A stretch of 32,015 bases of DNA, taken from NCBI GenBank assembly GCA_903894155.1, contig CAITPF010000115.1:1-32015 (forward strand), written 5' to 3'. The notes below the pieces were generated by a model. It worked only from the letters and a program-made list of their open reading frames with translations, was not told the origin of the DNA and made no database searches. The position numbers and the translations under genes were made by a program. Below are positions 17,580-24,930 of the stretch, in pieces (position 1 is the stretch's first letter; each line of letters opens with the position of its first letter). Origin of the DNA: an uncultured beta proteobacterium (lineage in GTDB: Bacteria; Pseudomonadota; Gammaproteobacteria; Burkholderiales; Burkholderiaceae_B).

Positions 17580-18938
17580 CTAATGCGCCTTGGGCACCCC
17601 CATGACAACATCGGGCAACCAGGTGGCGATGTCCGGTACTGCGCTGAGCAGTACGACGGACAGCAGCATCAGGATCACAAACGGAACGATGCCCCAGATA
17701 ATGTCCGAGAGCGGGATATCGGGGGCAATGTTCTTGATGACAAAGATGTTGAGTCCGACGGGTGGATGAATCAGGCCGGTCTCCATCACGATGGTCATGA
17801 CGACCCCGAACCAGACCAGATCAAAACCTGCGGCTCGCAACGGGGGAAGAATGATGGGTGCGGTCATCAGGATGATTGATACCGGGGGCAGGAAGAACCC
17901 CAGGACGATGACAAGCAACAGGATGGCGGCCAGAAGCGCCCAGCGCGAAAGGTGAAGGTCTACGATCCACTGTGCCGCCGACTGGCTCAGGTGCAAGTGG
18001 CTCATCACGTTCGAGAACAGTAGTGACATGCCGATGATGAACATCAGCATGGTGGATTCCTTGACCGTGGCCTCGAACATCGGCATGAGGTCGCGCACGC
18101 GCCAAAGGCGATAAATGATGCCGATCAGGGCGAAGGCAAGGACCGCGCCGAGACCGGCAGTCTCCGAGGGCGTGGCGAGACCGCCATAGAGCGCGACCAT
18201 GACGCCGGTCAGCAGCAGCAGAAAGGGCAGGACGCGAGGAAGGTAGCTGAACTTTTCCTGCAACGTGTAGGTGTCGGTGTTGAGGATCGCCGAAGCCTCT
18301 TCGCCACGATGCACGGCAGCTTGCGCATCGCGATGCTGACGGCGGAACTGCACCACCGTCCAGATCGAAAACAGACCGACGAGCAGGATGCCAGGCCCGA
18401 TGCCCGCCAGGAAGAGCCTTCCAAGCGACTGCTCGGCGGCCACGGCATAGAGAATCATCGTGATGGACGGGGGCAGGAGGATTCCCAGCGTGCCGCCTGC
18501 GGCGATAATCCCGGCCGCAAAGCCCGGGGAGTAGCCGCGCTTGCGCATTTCGGGGATCCCGGCGCTGCCGATGGCAGAGCAGGTGGCCGGGCTCGAGCCG
18601 GCCATTGCCGCGAACAGGGCGCAGGCAAGGACGTTGGCCACGCCAAGCCCGCCAGGAACCTTGCCGAGCCAGACGTGGAGCGCGCCATAGAGATCCTGGC
18701 CGGCCCTGGATCGTCCTATGGCCGCGCCCTTGAGAATGAAGAGCGGGATCGAGAGCAAGGTGATGCTCGCCATCTCCTCATAGACGTTCTGTGTCACCGT
18801 GTCGAGTGACGATGACGGCATGAAACAGAACATGAAGATCATCGCGACGGTGCCCAGCGAGAATGCGATGGGCATTCCCGAGAACATCACGACCAGCGTG
18901 ACGACGATAAAGAGCAATCCCAGCGTCAGAATGGTCAT
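17580..18938 (-). CDS. dctM: TRAP transporter large membrane subunit (DctM family)
   Basis: This is the cation-coupled translocation subunit of a tripartite ATP-independent periplasmic transporter. The 452 residues are almost wholly hydrophobic, with about a dozen membrane segments. Typical blocks include FSGMPIAFSLG near the N-terminus, MAGSSPATCSAIGS, ILLPPSITMILYAV and the C-terminal GFFLPPVSIILMTAPIILPP, then HPPVGLNIFV. It starts one base after the dctQ stop, so translation is probably coupled. Linkage to malonyl-CoA decarboxylase suggests malonate or another short dicarboxylate as substrate (inference). Confidence 0.95.
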   Translation of the reverse strand: MTILTLGLLFIVVTLVVMFSGMPIAFSLGTVAMIFMFCFMPSSSLDTVTQNVYEEMASITLLSIPLFILKGAAIGRSRAGQDLYGALHVWLGKVPGGLGVANVLACALFAAMAGSSPATCSAIGSAGIPEMRKRGYSPGFAAGIIAAGGTLGILLPPSITMILYAVAAEQSLGRLFLAGIGPGILLVGLFSIWTVVQFRRQHRDAQAAVHRGEEASAILNTDTYTLQEKFSYLPRVLPFLLLLTGVMVALYGGLATPSETAGLGAVLAFALIGIIYRLWRVRDLMPMFEATVKESTMLMFIIGMSLLFSNVMSHLHLSQSAAQWIVDLHLSRWALLAAILLLVIVLGFFLPPVSIILMTAPIILPPLRAAGFDLVWFGVVMTIVMETGLIHPPVGLNIFVIKNIAPDIPLSDIIWGIVPFVILMLLSVVLLSAVPDIATWLPDVVMGVPKAH

Positions 18939-18939
18939 A

Positions 18940-19443
18940 TCAGGCCACCTTTCGGGGGGTAATGAAGTGCCGCAGTGTCTGAAGCAGCAGTTGAACGCTC
19001 AGCAGCGTCATGCCGGCAGCCATCAGGCCATACGGAACCGTAAGCGGCGGCCCCCACGCCGAAGACGTCGTGTGGCTTTCCTCAAACGCTTCGAACCAGA
19101 GCGTCCACGACTTCCAGGCAAAGAATACGCAGAACACAAAGGGGATCGCATCGACGAAAAAGATGCGCCAGCGCTCTGCCCACACCGGCAGCATGGCGGC
19201 GATCGCCGAAATGCCGACGTGGTGGCGATGCTCCTGCACATAGGCCGCACAGAGGAACGTGACGCCGACGAGGCAGAACACGGCGGCTTCATCCTGCCAG
19301 TCGGTATTGGCCTGGAAGAGCGCGCGGGAGACGACGCTGTAGCTCAGGATGAGCGAGGCGGCGGCGAGCCCGAGCGCCCCGAGGCCTACCATGATGCGAT
19401 TGATCGCGGAGACTACTTTCTGAAACGAGGAAACGGTTGACAT
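18940..19443 (-). CDS. dctQ: TRAP transporter small membrane subunit (DctQ family)
   Basis: DctQ-type subunits have four membrane helices and pair with DctM in the inner membrane. The product, 167 residues from the ATG at 19443, shows four hydrophobic segments and the family's short motif around NTDWQDEAAVF after the second segment start. A TTG six codons upstream is possible, but neither start has a good Shine-Dalgarno. This may be explained by the terminator-like stem just upstream, which would keep expression low relative to dctP. Confidence 0.9.
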   Translation of the reverse strand: MSTVSSFQKVVSAINRIMVGLGALGLAAASLILSYSVVSRALFQANTDWQDEAAVFCLVGVTFLCAAYVQEHRHHVGISAIAAMLPVWAERWRIFFVDAIPFVFCVFFAWKSWTLWFEAFEESHTTSSAWGPPLTVPYGLMAAGMTLLSVQLLLQTLRHFITPRKVA

Positions 19444-19458
19444 GATGGTGGCGGTGCG

Positions 19459-19484
19459 CAAAAAGGAGCCCGCAACCTGCGGGC
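19459..19484 (-). terminator. Terminator-like hairpin between dctP and dctQ
   Basis: Read on the minus strand, GCCCGCA and TGCGGGC (positions 19484-19478 and 19474-19468) form seven pairs around a three-base loop, followed by TCCTTTTTG. This has intrinsic-terminator form and would give partial termination after dctP. Confidence 0.6.
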
Positions 19485-19508
19485 ATCACAAAGTGGAAAA
19501 CCGATCGA

Positions 19509-20549
19509 TCAGATGAGTTGTTGCGCGGCCTTCATGAGGGCGGCGCAACTGGCACTGCGTTCGGCAAAATCCTTCCAGGCGGAGTTGGCGGCGACCTCCC
19601 GCCATTTGCTCACCACGGCGTCGTCCAGGGCAAAGACTTTGGCACCGGCCTTGGCATAGATTTTTGCCGCTTCCTCGTCGTCGGCGCGTGCCTCCTTTGT
19701 GCCGAAAACCTCCATCTCGGCGCCAACCGAGAGCAGGACCTCCTGCTGCTCCTTGGGAAGCCCGTCGAAGATCTTTTTTGAAATCATGAGCGGCTCAAGC
19801 ATGAACCAGTACGACCTATTTTGGGCGCTGGTGAAACTCTTGGCCAGCTCCTCGAGCTTGAAGGAGATGAAGCTGGTCGACGAGGTGTAGGCCGCGTCCA
19901 TGGCCCCAGTCTGCATCGCGGCATAAATTTCGTTGGACGGCAGCGAGATCACCGAGGCGCCGGCGGCCTTGAGCATCTGGTCGAATTCGCGGCTGCCGCC
20001 GCGAACCTTAAGGCCCTTGGCATCCTCCGGATTGATGAGCGGCCTGCTGCGGCTCGCAACACCGCCCGCCTGCCAGATCCAGCTCAGGATGAGCATGCCC
20101 TTGTCGGCGAGCACCTTGTTGATCAGGGTGCCCACTTCAGCGGTTTTCCATTTGGCTGCCTGCTCGTAGCTGGTCACGAGAGCGGGCATCAGGCCAATAT
20201 TGGTCTCGACGACCTCGCCGCCAGCGTAGGGCAACGGCACCAGGCCGATGTCGAGTGCGCCCTTGCGCAGGGCGCCAAATTGCGCATTCGTCTTCATGAG
20301 CGACGATCCGGGATACACCTGCAGCTTCATTGCGCCGTTGGTCCGCTTTTCGACCTCTGCGGCGAACTTGCGGCACAGACGGTCGCGAAAATCCCCCTGG
20401 TCGATCGTGCCGCCCGGGAACTGGTGCGAGATCTTGAGCTCGGTCACCGCCTGGCCCCACGAGAGGCCATGCTGCGCGGCGAGCGGGAGCGCTGCGGAGC
20501 CGAGCAGCAGCTTGCGACGCAAGGGGTTGGGCGTGTCGAAATAGTTCAT
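19509..20549 (-). CDS. dctP: TRAP transporter periplasmic solute-binding protein (DctP family)
   Basis: This binds the substrate in the periplasm and delivers it to DctQM. The 346 residues begin with a signal peptide bearing a twin arginine (LRRKLLLGSAALPLAA, about 10-25), possibly Tat-exported. The mature protein shows the family Arg183 in KVRGG, which normally salt-bridges the substrate carboxylate, and the LPSNEIYAAMQTGAMD block (203-218). GAGGAG lies upstream of the ATG. It is 41 bases downstream of malonyl-CoA decarboxylase on the same strand, so it is likely co-transcribed. A carboxylate ligand is supported by family knowledge; malonate is an inference. Confidence 0.93.
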   Translation of the reverse strand: MNYFDTPNPLRRKLLLGSAALPLAAQHGLSWGQAVTELKISHQFPGGTIDQGDFRDRLCRKFAAEVEKRTNGAMKLQVYPGSSLMKTNAQFGALRKGALDIGLVPLPYAGGEVVETNIGLMPALVTSYEQAAKWKTAEVGTLINKVLADKGMLILSWIWQAGGVASRSRPLINPEDAKGLKVRGGSREFDQMLKAAGASVISLPSNEIYAAMQTGAMDAAYTSSTSFISFKLEELAKSFTSAQNRSYWFMLEPLMISKKIFDGLPKEQQEVLLSVGAEMEVFGTKEARADDEEAAKIYAKAGAKVFALDDAVVSKWREVAANSAWKDFAERSASCAALMKAAQQLI

Positions 20550-20590
20550 GTTGTTGTCTCCTCAAACAGCTTGTAGATTGCCCATGTTAC

Positions 20591-21880
20591 TTAAATCAGC
20601 CGATCGACTGCACGGGATCGAATAATGCCACCGCTCAGGAAGGCCTCGTGGTTCTCCTCGACGCCATCCAGATCGTAGAGGTAGTTCACCATGAGCCCCG
20701 CGGATTGTCGCAGGCCTTTGCGCGAAAGATCGGCGGCCCAGTTAATCCGGTTCAGCCGCGCGCCGTTGTCGAGGTGAAACTTGGCCACCGGGTTGCCCTC
20801 GCGCTGCGGGCTGACGAATACAAGGTAGGCCGCGCACAGGTTCATCAGGGCGTCTTGTTCGGCAGGCGACGACGCCGCCGGGCTCCATCCGCTGCTCAGC
20901 CGCTCGGACCATGAACGCTTTTTCAGATCCAGCGTGGCCACCGAAGTTTCGACCTTTGCGGCCACCGCGGGCTTGGGCGCCGCATCGCCAAGCTTTGCGC
21001 CAGCGGCGACCCAGTCCATGAAGCCAGGGATGGGCGATAGTGTGACGAAGGTCTTGAGCGACGGGAGTTCAGTCTTGAGCTTTTCCGCCACCCGCTTGAT
21101 CAGGAAGTTTCCCATCGAAACGCCGCGCAGGCCCGGCTCGCAATTACTGATGGAATAGAAGACCGCGACCTTGGGTGCGTTGGTCTGGGCCGGCTCCGAC
21201 TTCTTGTCGACGAGCGGCCCGATGGCATCCGGTACCTCCTGTACCAGGGCAACCTCGACGAAGATCAGAGGTTCGTCTGGCAACTGCGGATGGAAAAACG
21301 CGAAGCAGCGGCGATCGGGCTGCAGGCGGCGGCGCAGATCGTCCCAGCCGTCGATCTCGTGCACGGCTTCATGCTGAATGATTTTTTCAAGGATTTGCGC
21401 CGGAGACTTCCAGTCGACCTGGTGCATCGTCAGGAAGCCCGGGTTGAACCATGAATTCAGCAGGTGCCGCAGATCGTAATCCAGCGCGGCGAGCTCAGGC
21501 CGCTTGTCCAGGCGCTTGAGCAGGTCGCGCCGCATCGCGACGATGGCGCGCGTGCCGCCCGGCGCGCGGTTGATGCGCCGCAAAAGCTCTTGCCTGGGAG
21601 GCTCGGATACCCGGGTCAGTTTGATCAGGTTAGCGGCGGTGCCCTCTGCCGAGTAGGCATGGGCGGCGCGCACGACGGAGGCTGAGTCCGGATTGAAGTT
21701 CGTGGCCAGCGCCTGGTAGAACGCAAGTTTGCCCTCGTCCCCGAGTTGCTGGTAGCACTGGATAACGTCGCTGGCCATGCTGGCGGCGTTGGAGTCCCCG
21801 CGCTCGGAGATCAGTTTCTTGGCAGCACCCGTCGCCTTTGACAAGGCGCGGGCCTGGGTCAGTTTTTCGAGTAGAGTCAA
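20591..21880 (-). CDS. matA: Malonyl-CoA decarboxylase
   Basis: The enzyme converts malonyl-CoA to acetyl-CoA and CO2. The 429-residue product has an N-terminal helical domain and the acetyltransferase-like catalytic domain. Visible signatures are FFHPQLPDEPLIFVEVAL, YSISNCEPGLRGVSMGNFL and LKTFVTLSPIPGF. FHLDNGARLNRINW holds the histidine matching the catalytic one in human MCD, and GLMVNYLYDL follows. I chose a TTG start at 21880, because AGGAG lies five bases upstream and the family begins near this point; a GTG at 22003 would add 41 unrelated residues. It probably leads the operon with dctPQM. The symbol follows the rhizobial mat system. Confidence 0.93.
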   Translation of the reverse strand: MTLLEKLTQARALSKATGAAKKLISERGDSNAASMASDVIQCYQQLGDEGKLAFYQALATNFNPDSASVVRAAHAYSAEGTAANLIKLTRVSEPPRQELLRRINRAPGGTRAIVAMRRDLLKRLDKRPELAALDYDLRHLLNSWFNPGFLTMHQVDWKSPAQILEKIIQHEAVHEIDGWDDLRRRLQPDRRCFAFFHPQLPDEPLIFVEVALVQEVPDAIGPLVDKKSEPAQTNAPKVAVFYSISNCEPGLRGVSMGNFLIKRVAEKLKTELPSLKTFVTLSPIPGFMDWVAAGAKLGDAAPKPAVAAKVETSVATLDLKKRSWSERLSSGWSPAASSPAEQDALMNLCAAYLVFVSPQREGNPVAKFHLDNGARLNRINWAADLSRKGLRQSAGLMVNYLYDLDGVEENHEAFLSGGIIRSRAVDRLI

Positions 21881-21902
21881 GCGGGCTCCTGCCAGCAGTT
21901 GA

Positions 21903-21930
21903 ACCGGGCCGCGCGTGCGCCCGGCCCGGT
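21903..21930 (-). repeat. GC-rich hairpin in the malonyl-CoA decarboxylase leader
   Basis: ACCGGGCCG (21903-21911) pairs with CGGCCCGGT (21922-21930), nine perfect pairs with a ten-base loop. It lies 12 bases upstream of the AGGAG of the TTG start on the minus strand. It could hinder translation or protect the mRNA. No T-run adjoins it. Confidence 0.5.
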
Positions 21931-22016
21931 GTCCACGACCTGCCCGGGAGCATTGCGACGGTCGGGCGGGTGGGTATTCCAGACCACGGACTGTAAGTCG
22001 CACCGCCTGGGGCTGG

Positions 22017-22045
22017 CAAGGGTATTTACCCTTGAAAACCCTTGC
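22017..22045. promoter_or_regulatory. Inverted and direct CAAGGGT repeats upstream of the malonate operon
   Basis: CAAGGGTA (22017-22024) and TACCCTTG (22027-22034) form an eight-base inverted repeat separated by TT. A third copy, ACCCTTG (22038-22044), follows after three bases. The elements lie between the HIT gene stop and the decarboxylase start. This pattern fits a transcription factor operator with an extra half-site, or alternative hairpins at the end of the HIT transcript. The regulator is unknown. Confidence 0.4.
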
Positions 22046-22056
22046 GGATGCGAGGG

Positions 22057-22503
22057 CTAGGTGTTTGATTCGAGCGCAAGCGCCCGGCTGATCCGCGCTG
22101 CGGTCTGCGCAAGCTCCTGCGCGCTTGCCTGGGCTGGCAGGGCGACCGTGAGGTCCTGCTGCTCCACCATCGTCAGGAACAGAATGTCGTTGGGGGTCTC
22201 CATCGGAATGAGGTGGATATGGGCATGGGCCACATGCACGCCGGTGATGGCCAGACCCACCCGCGCGACGTTAAAGAGCTGCTTTAGCGCACGGGCGATT
22301 TGCTGCGCCAGCAGTGTCATCCGCGTCATTTTCTCCGGCGCGATCTCTTCGAAATAGGGAAAGTGCTCGCGCGGAATGATCAGCACGTGGCCGACGCGGG
22401 CGGGATGGATATCGAGAAAGGCCATCAGGGCGTCGTCCTGGTACACCATGTGGGCCGGAATCTGTTGCGCGGCAATGCGGCAAAAGAGGCAGTTGCTGGA
22501 CAT
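22057..22503 (-). CDS. HIT-family hydrolase
   Basis: HIT proteins are small cytosolic nucleotide hydrolases or transferases acting on phosphoramidate or dinucleotide substrates. The 148 residues include an N-terminal CLFCRI pair (Cys5 and Cys8, possible zinc ligands) and HPARVGHVLIIPREH near 45-60. The histidine triad HAHIHLIP lies near residue 96-103. The ATG at 22503 has AAGGAG upstream. It is divergent from cutA and 176 bases upstream of the malonyl-CoA decarboxylase start, with repeats between; no link to malonate is evident. Substrate is not predictable. Confidence 0.92.
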   Translation of the reverse strand: MSSNCLFCRIAAQQIPAHMVYQDDALMAFLDIHPARVGHVLIIPREHFPYFEEIAPEKMTRMTLLAQQIARALKQLFNVARVGLAITGVHVAHAHIHLIPMETPNDILFLTMVEQQDLTVALPAQASAQELAQTAARISRALALESNT

Positions 22504-22645
22504 CGATCGGGCGCTCCTTCCGTTCGGCGGGCGCGTCGCGGCAAGGGTTTTGCGGTAGGGCGGCGCCGGTTGCCGATACAATACAGAAACATGGTCAGGC
22601 ACGCCAATCCGGGCGGGGTGCCTGCGTCATTTCCGGAGTCCGCCC

Positions 22646-22981
22646 ATGCAGCAAAATGACGTGGTGATCGTCCTGACGACCCTGCCTGATGTTCAGCAGG
22701 CGCGGGTTGTGGCGAACGCGCTGGTTGAGCTAGGGCTGGCGGCCTGTGTCAACGTGGGTGCGCCAGTCCATTCGGTATACCGCTGGCAGGGCGTGATCGA
22801 GCAGGCCGAGGAAGTCCCTCTGCTGATCAAGACAACGCAGCAGCGCCGTGCGGAATTGCTGGATCGCCTCGTATCGCTTCATCCCTACGATGTACCCGAG
22901 GTGATCGTTGTACCCGTGGTTGACGGCCATGCGCCCTACCTGGATTGGGTGCGGGAAGTCACCGCTTCTCCTGCCTCCTGA
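22646..22981 (+). CDS. cutA: CutA1-family divalent-cation tolerance protein
   Basis: CutA1 forms a very stable trimer with a ferredoxin-like fold. It is linked to copper tolerance in E. coli, though the molecular role is unsettled. The 111 residues contain ARVVANALVELGLAACVNV, the conserved SVYRWQGVIEQAEEVPLLIKTT and LHPYDVPEVIVVPV. CCGGAG precedes the ATG. It lies 35 bases upstream of dsbD, an arrangement also found in enteric bacteria, where cutA and dsbD are adjacent. Confidence 0.96.
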   Translation: MQQNDVVIVLTTLPDVQQARVVANALVELGLAACVNVGAPVHSVYRWQGVIEQAEEVPLLIKTTQQRRAELLDRLVSLHPYDVPEVIVVPVVDGHAPYLDWVREVTASPAS

Positions 22982-23016
22982 GGCTTAAACACCGGGATTT
23001 GTTGAAATTGATCTCC

Positions 23017-24930
23017 ATGACTCGTTCCTTCGTCATCACGCTCCGGTTTCTGGCTGCGATTCTGTGCCTGGGCGTCGCGCTGCCGGCCGTGTCCGCAGAG
23101 GACGAATTCCTGCACCCCGAAAAGGCTTTCGTGATGCGCGCCGAAATGGCCGCGCCCGATACCGTGCGGCTGCGTTTCATCATTGCGCCGGGGTACTACA
23201 TGTACCGCGAGCGGTTTGCGTTCGCCCTCGAGAATGCGCCCGTAACGCTGGGGGAGCCCCGGTTTCCGGCGGGCAAAGTGAAGTTCGATCCGACGTTCAA
23301 CAAGGAAATGGAGCTTTACTTCAGCGACATGGCCATCGAAGTGCCGCTCGACGCCTGGCCGGCAGGCATCGCCGCTCAGGATTTTGTCCTGAAAGTGACA
23401 GGCCAGGGATGCGCCGTCAAGGGGCTGTGCTATCCCCCTCAGGATTTCCTCGCGACGCTCTCGCCGCAAGGGGATGGGCGCGGCTATGTCGTGCGCGCAA
23501 GCGCCGCCCAGGGGCTGCTCGAACGGTTGGGCAATCTGAACTGGAGCGATGCGCTCGCGGGCGGCGATGATGTCGGATTGGCGGGGGTCCTCTCCTCGAC
23601 CGGGCTGATCGAGATCACGCTGCTGTTTTTCGGGCTCGGGGTGCTGCTTGCGCTGACCCCGTGCGTGCTGCCGATGGTGCCCATCCTGTCGGTGCTCCTC
23701 GTGGGCGAGCAGCATCACGTTTCGCGCTGGCGCGGCCTGGCGCTGGCGGCGTCCTACGTCGCGGGGATGTCGGTCGTTTATACGATGCTCGGGATCGCCG
23801 CCGGGTTGAGCGGGGCCGGCCTTGCTGCGTGGCTGCAGACGCCGTGGGTGCTGGGCGCCTTCGCGGTGTTGTTGGGAGTCCTGGCGCTCGCGATGTTTGA
23901 CGTGTTCCAGTTTCAGATGCCCTCCTCGGTCCAGTCAATGCTGATGGCCAGGAATGCGAGCATCCTGGGCGGACGCGCAACGGCGGCTGCGCTGATGGGT
24001 GCGCTGTCGGCCCTCATCGTCGGCCCGTGCGTCGCCGCCCCCCTGGCCGGCGCGCTGCTCTACATTTCGCAGACTGGCGATGTTGTGCTGGGCGGTACGG
24101 CGTTATTTTTCATGGCCTGGGGGATGGGCGTCCCGTTGCTGCTCATGGGCGCCTCGGCGGGCAGGCTGATGCCCAGGACAGGCGCCTGGATGGAGGGCGT
24201 CAAGAAGTTCTTCGGCGTTTTGCTGCTGGCGACCGCCTGGTGGATGGTGACGCCGCTCGTGCCGACCTGGGTGCAGATCCTGGGCTGGGCGGTGTTGACC
24301 ATGTTCTGCGCCGTCTTGCTGCGGACTTTCGATCCTCTGCCGGAGGGCGCGGGCTTTGGCGGCACCCTGCGCAAGACGTTCGGAATGCTGCTGGCGCTGT
24401 TGTGCGCGATCTGGGTCATCGGCGTGGCCAGCGGCGGTCGGTCGTTGCTGCAACCGCTATCGCACCTGGCCACTGCCGCCGGTGCCGCGCCCGTGCCGGA
24501 TGCGCGACCCCAGGCTTCAGGCGAGGCGGTTCCGTTGCGCCAGCGCCTGCTGTCCGGCACCACTGCCGAAAGCCTGCCGAAATTTCAGCGCGTGCGCTCG
24601 CTCGCGGAGCTTGACGCGCTGACGGCACACTCCACGCGCCCGGTCATGCTCGACTTCTATGCGGACTGGTGTGTTTCGTGCAAGGAAATGGAGGCGTTTA
24701 CGTTTCCGGATCCGGTGGTCGCGCAGCGCATGGGACAGCTGCTGCTCGTGCAGGCAGATGTCACGGCCAACAACGCAGAAGACCGCGAGCTGCTCAAGCG
24801 GTTCAGGCTGTTCGGGCCGCCCGGCATCATTTTCTTTGCCCCGGGCGGCGCGGAGCGCCGTGATGTCCGCATGGTCGGTTTCCAGGACGCCAGCCGCTTT
24901 GCAGCCACACTGGACCGCGTGTTGAGATGA
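23017..24930 (+). CDS. dsbD: Thiol:disulfide interchange protein DsbD
   Basis: DsbD moves electrons from cytoplasmic thioredoxin across the inner membrane to periplasmic thiol proteins, including cytochrome c maturation factors. The 637 residues comprise a signal peptide (about 1-27), a periplasmic alpha domain with Cys132 and Cys138, and a membrane domain with the paired cysteines Cys216 (TPCVLP) and Cys338 (GPCVAAP). A C-terminal thioredoxin-like gamma domain has WCVSC (551-555). All six redox cysteines are present. I chose the ATG at 23017 because it opens a clear signal peptide; its Shine-Dalgarno is weak. The stop overlaps the next start (ATGA). Confidence 0.97.
   Translation: MTRSFVITLRFLAAILCLGVALPAVSAEDEFLHPEKAFVMRAEMAAPDTVRLRFIIAPGYYMYRERFAFALENAPVTLGEPRFPAGKVKFDPTFNKEMELYFSDMAIEVPLDAWPAGIAAQDFVLKVTGQGCAVKGLCYPPQDFLATLSPQGDGRGYVVRASAAQGLLERLGNLNWSDALAGGDDVGLAGVLSSTGLIEITLLFFGLGVLLALTPCVLPMVPILSVLLVGEQHHVSRWRGLALAASYVAGMSVVYTMLGIAAGLSGAGLAAWLQTPWVLGAFAVLLGVLALAMFDVFQFQMPSSVQSMLMARNASILGGRATAAALMGALSALIVGPCVAAPLAGALLYISQTGDVVLGGTALFFMAWGMGVPLLLMGASAGRLMPRTGAWMEGVKKFFGVLLLATAWWMVTPLVPTWVQILGWAVLTMFCAVLLRTFDPLPEGAGFGGTLRKTFGMLLALLCAIWVIGVASGGRSLLQPLSHLATAAGAAPVPDARPQASGEAVPLRQRLLSGTTAESLPKFQRVRSLAELDALTAHSTRPVMLDFYADWCVSCKEMEAFTFPDPVVAQRMGQLLLVQADVTANNAEDRELLKRFRLFGPPGIIFFAPGGAERRDVRMVGFQDASRFAATLDRVLR

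Noticed and set aside
22577-22582. TACAAT as a cutA promoter -10 element
   Set aside because: No -35 element at a normal distance; the nearest TTGCGG is 21 bases away.
22504-22602. Longer N-terminus for the HIT protein
   Set aside because: The extra 33 residues show no family similarity, while the ATG at 22503 has AAGGAG upstream.
23615-23980. Arginine-rich frames opposite and within dsbD
   Set aside because: Composition typical of out-of-frame translation of GC-rich membrane-protein DNA.
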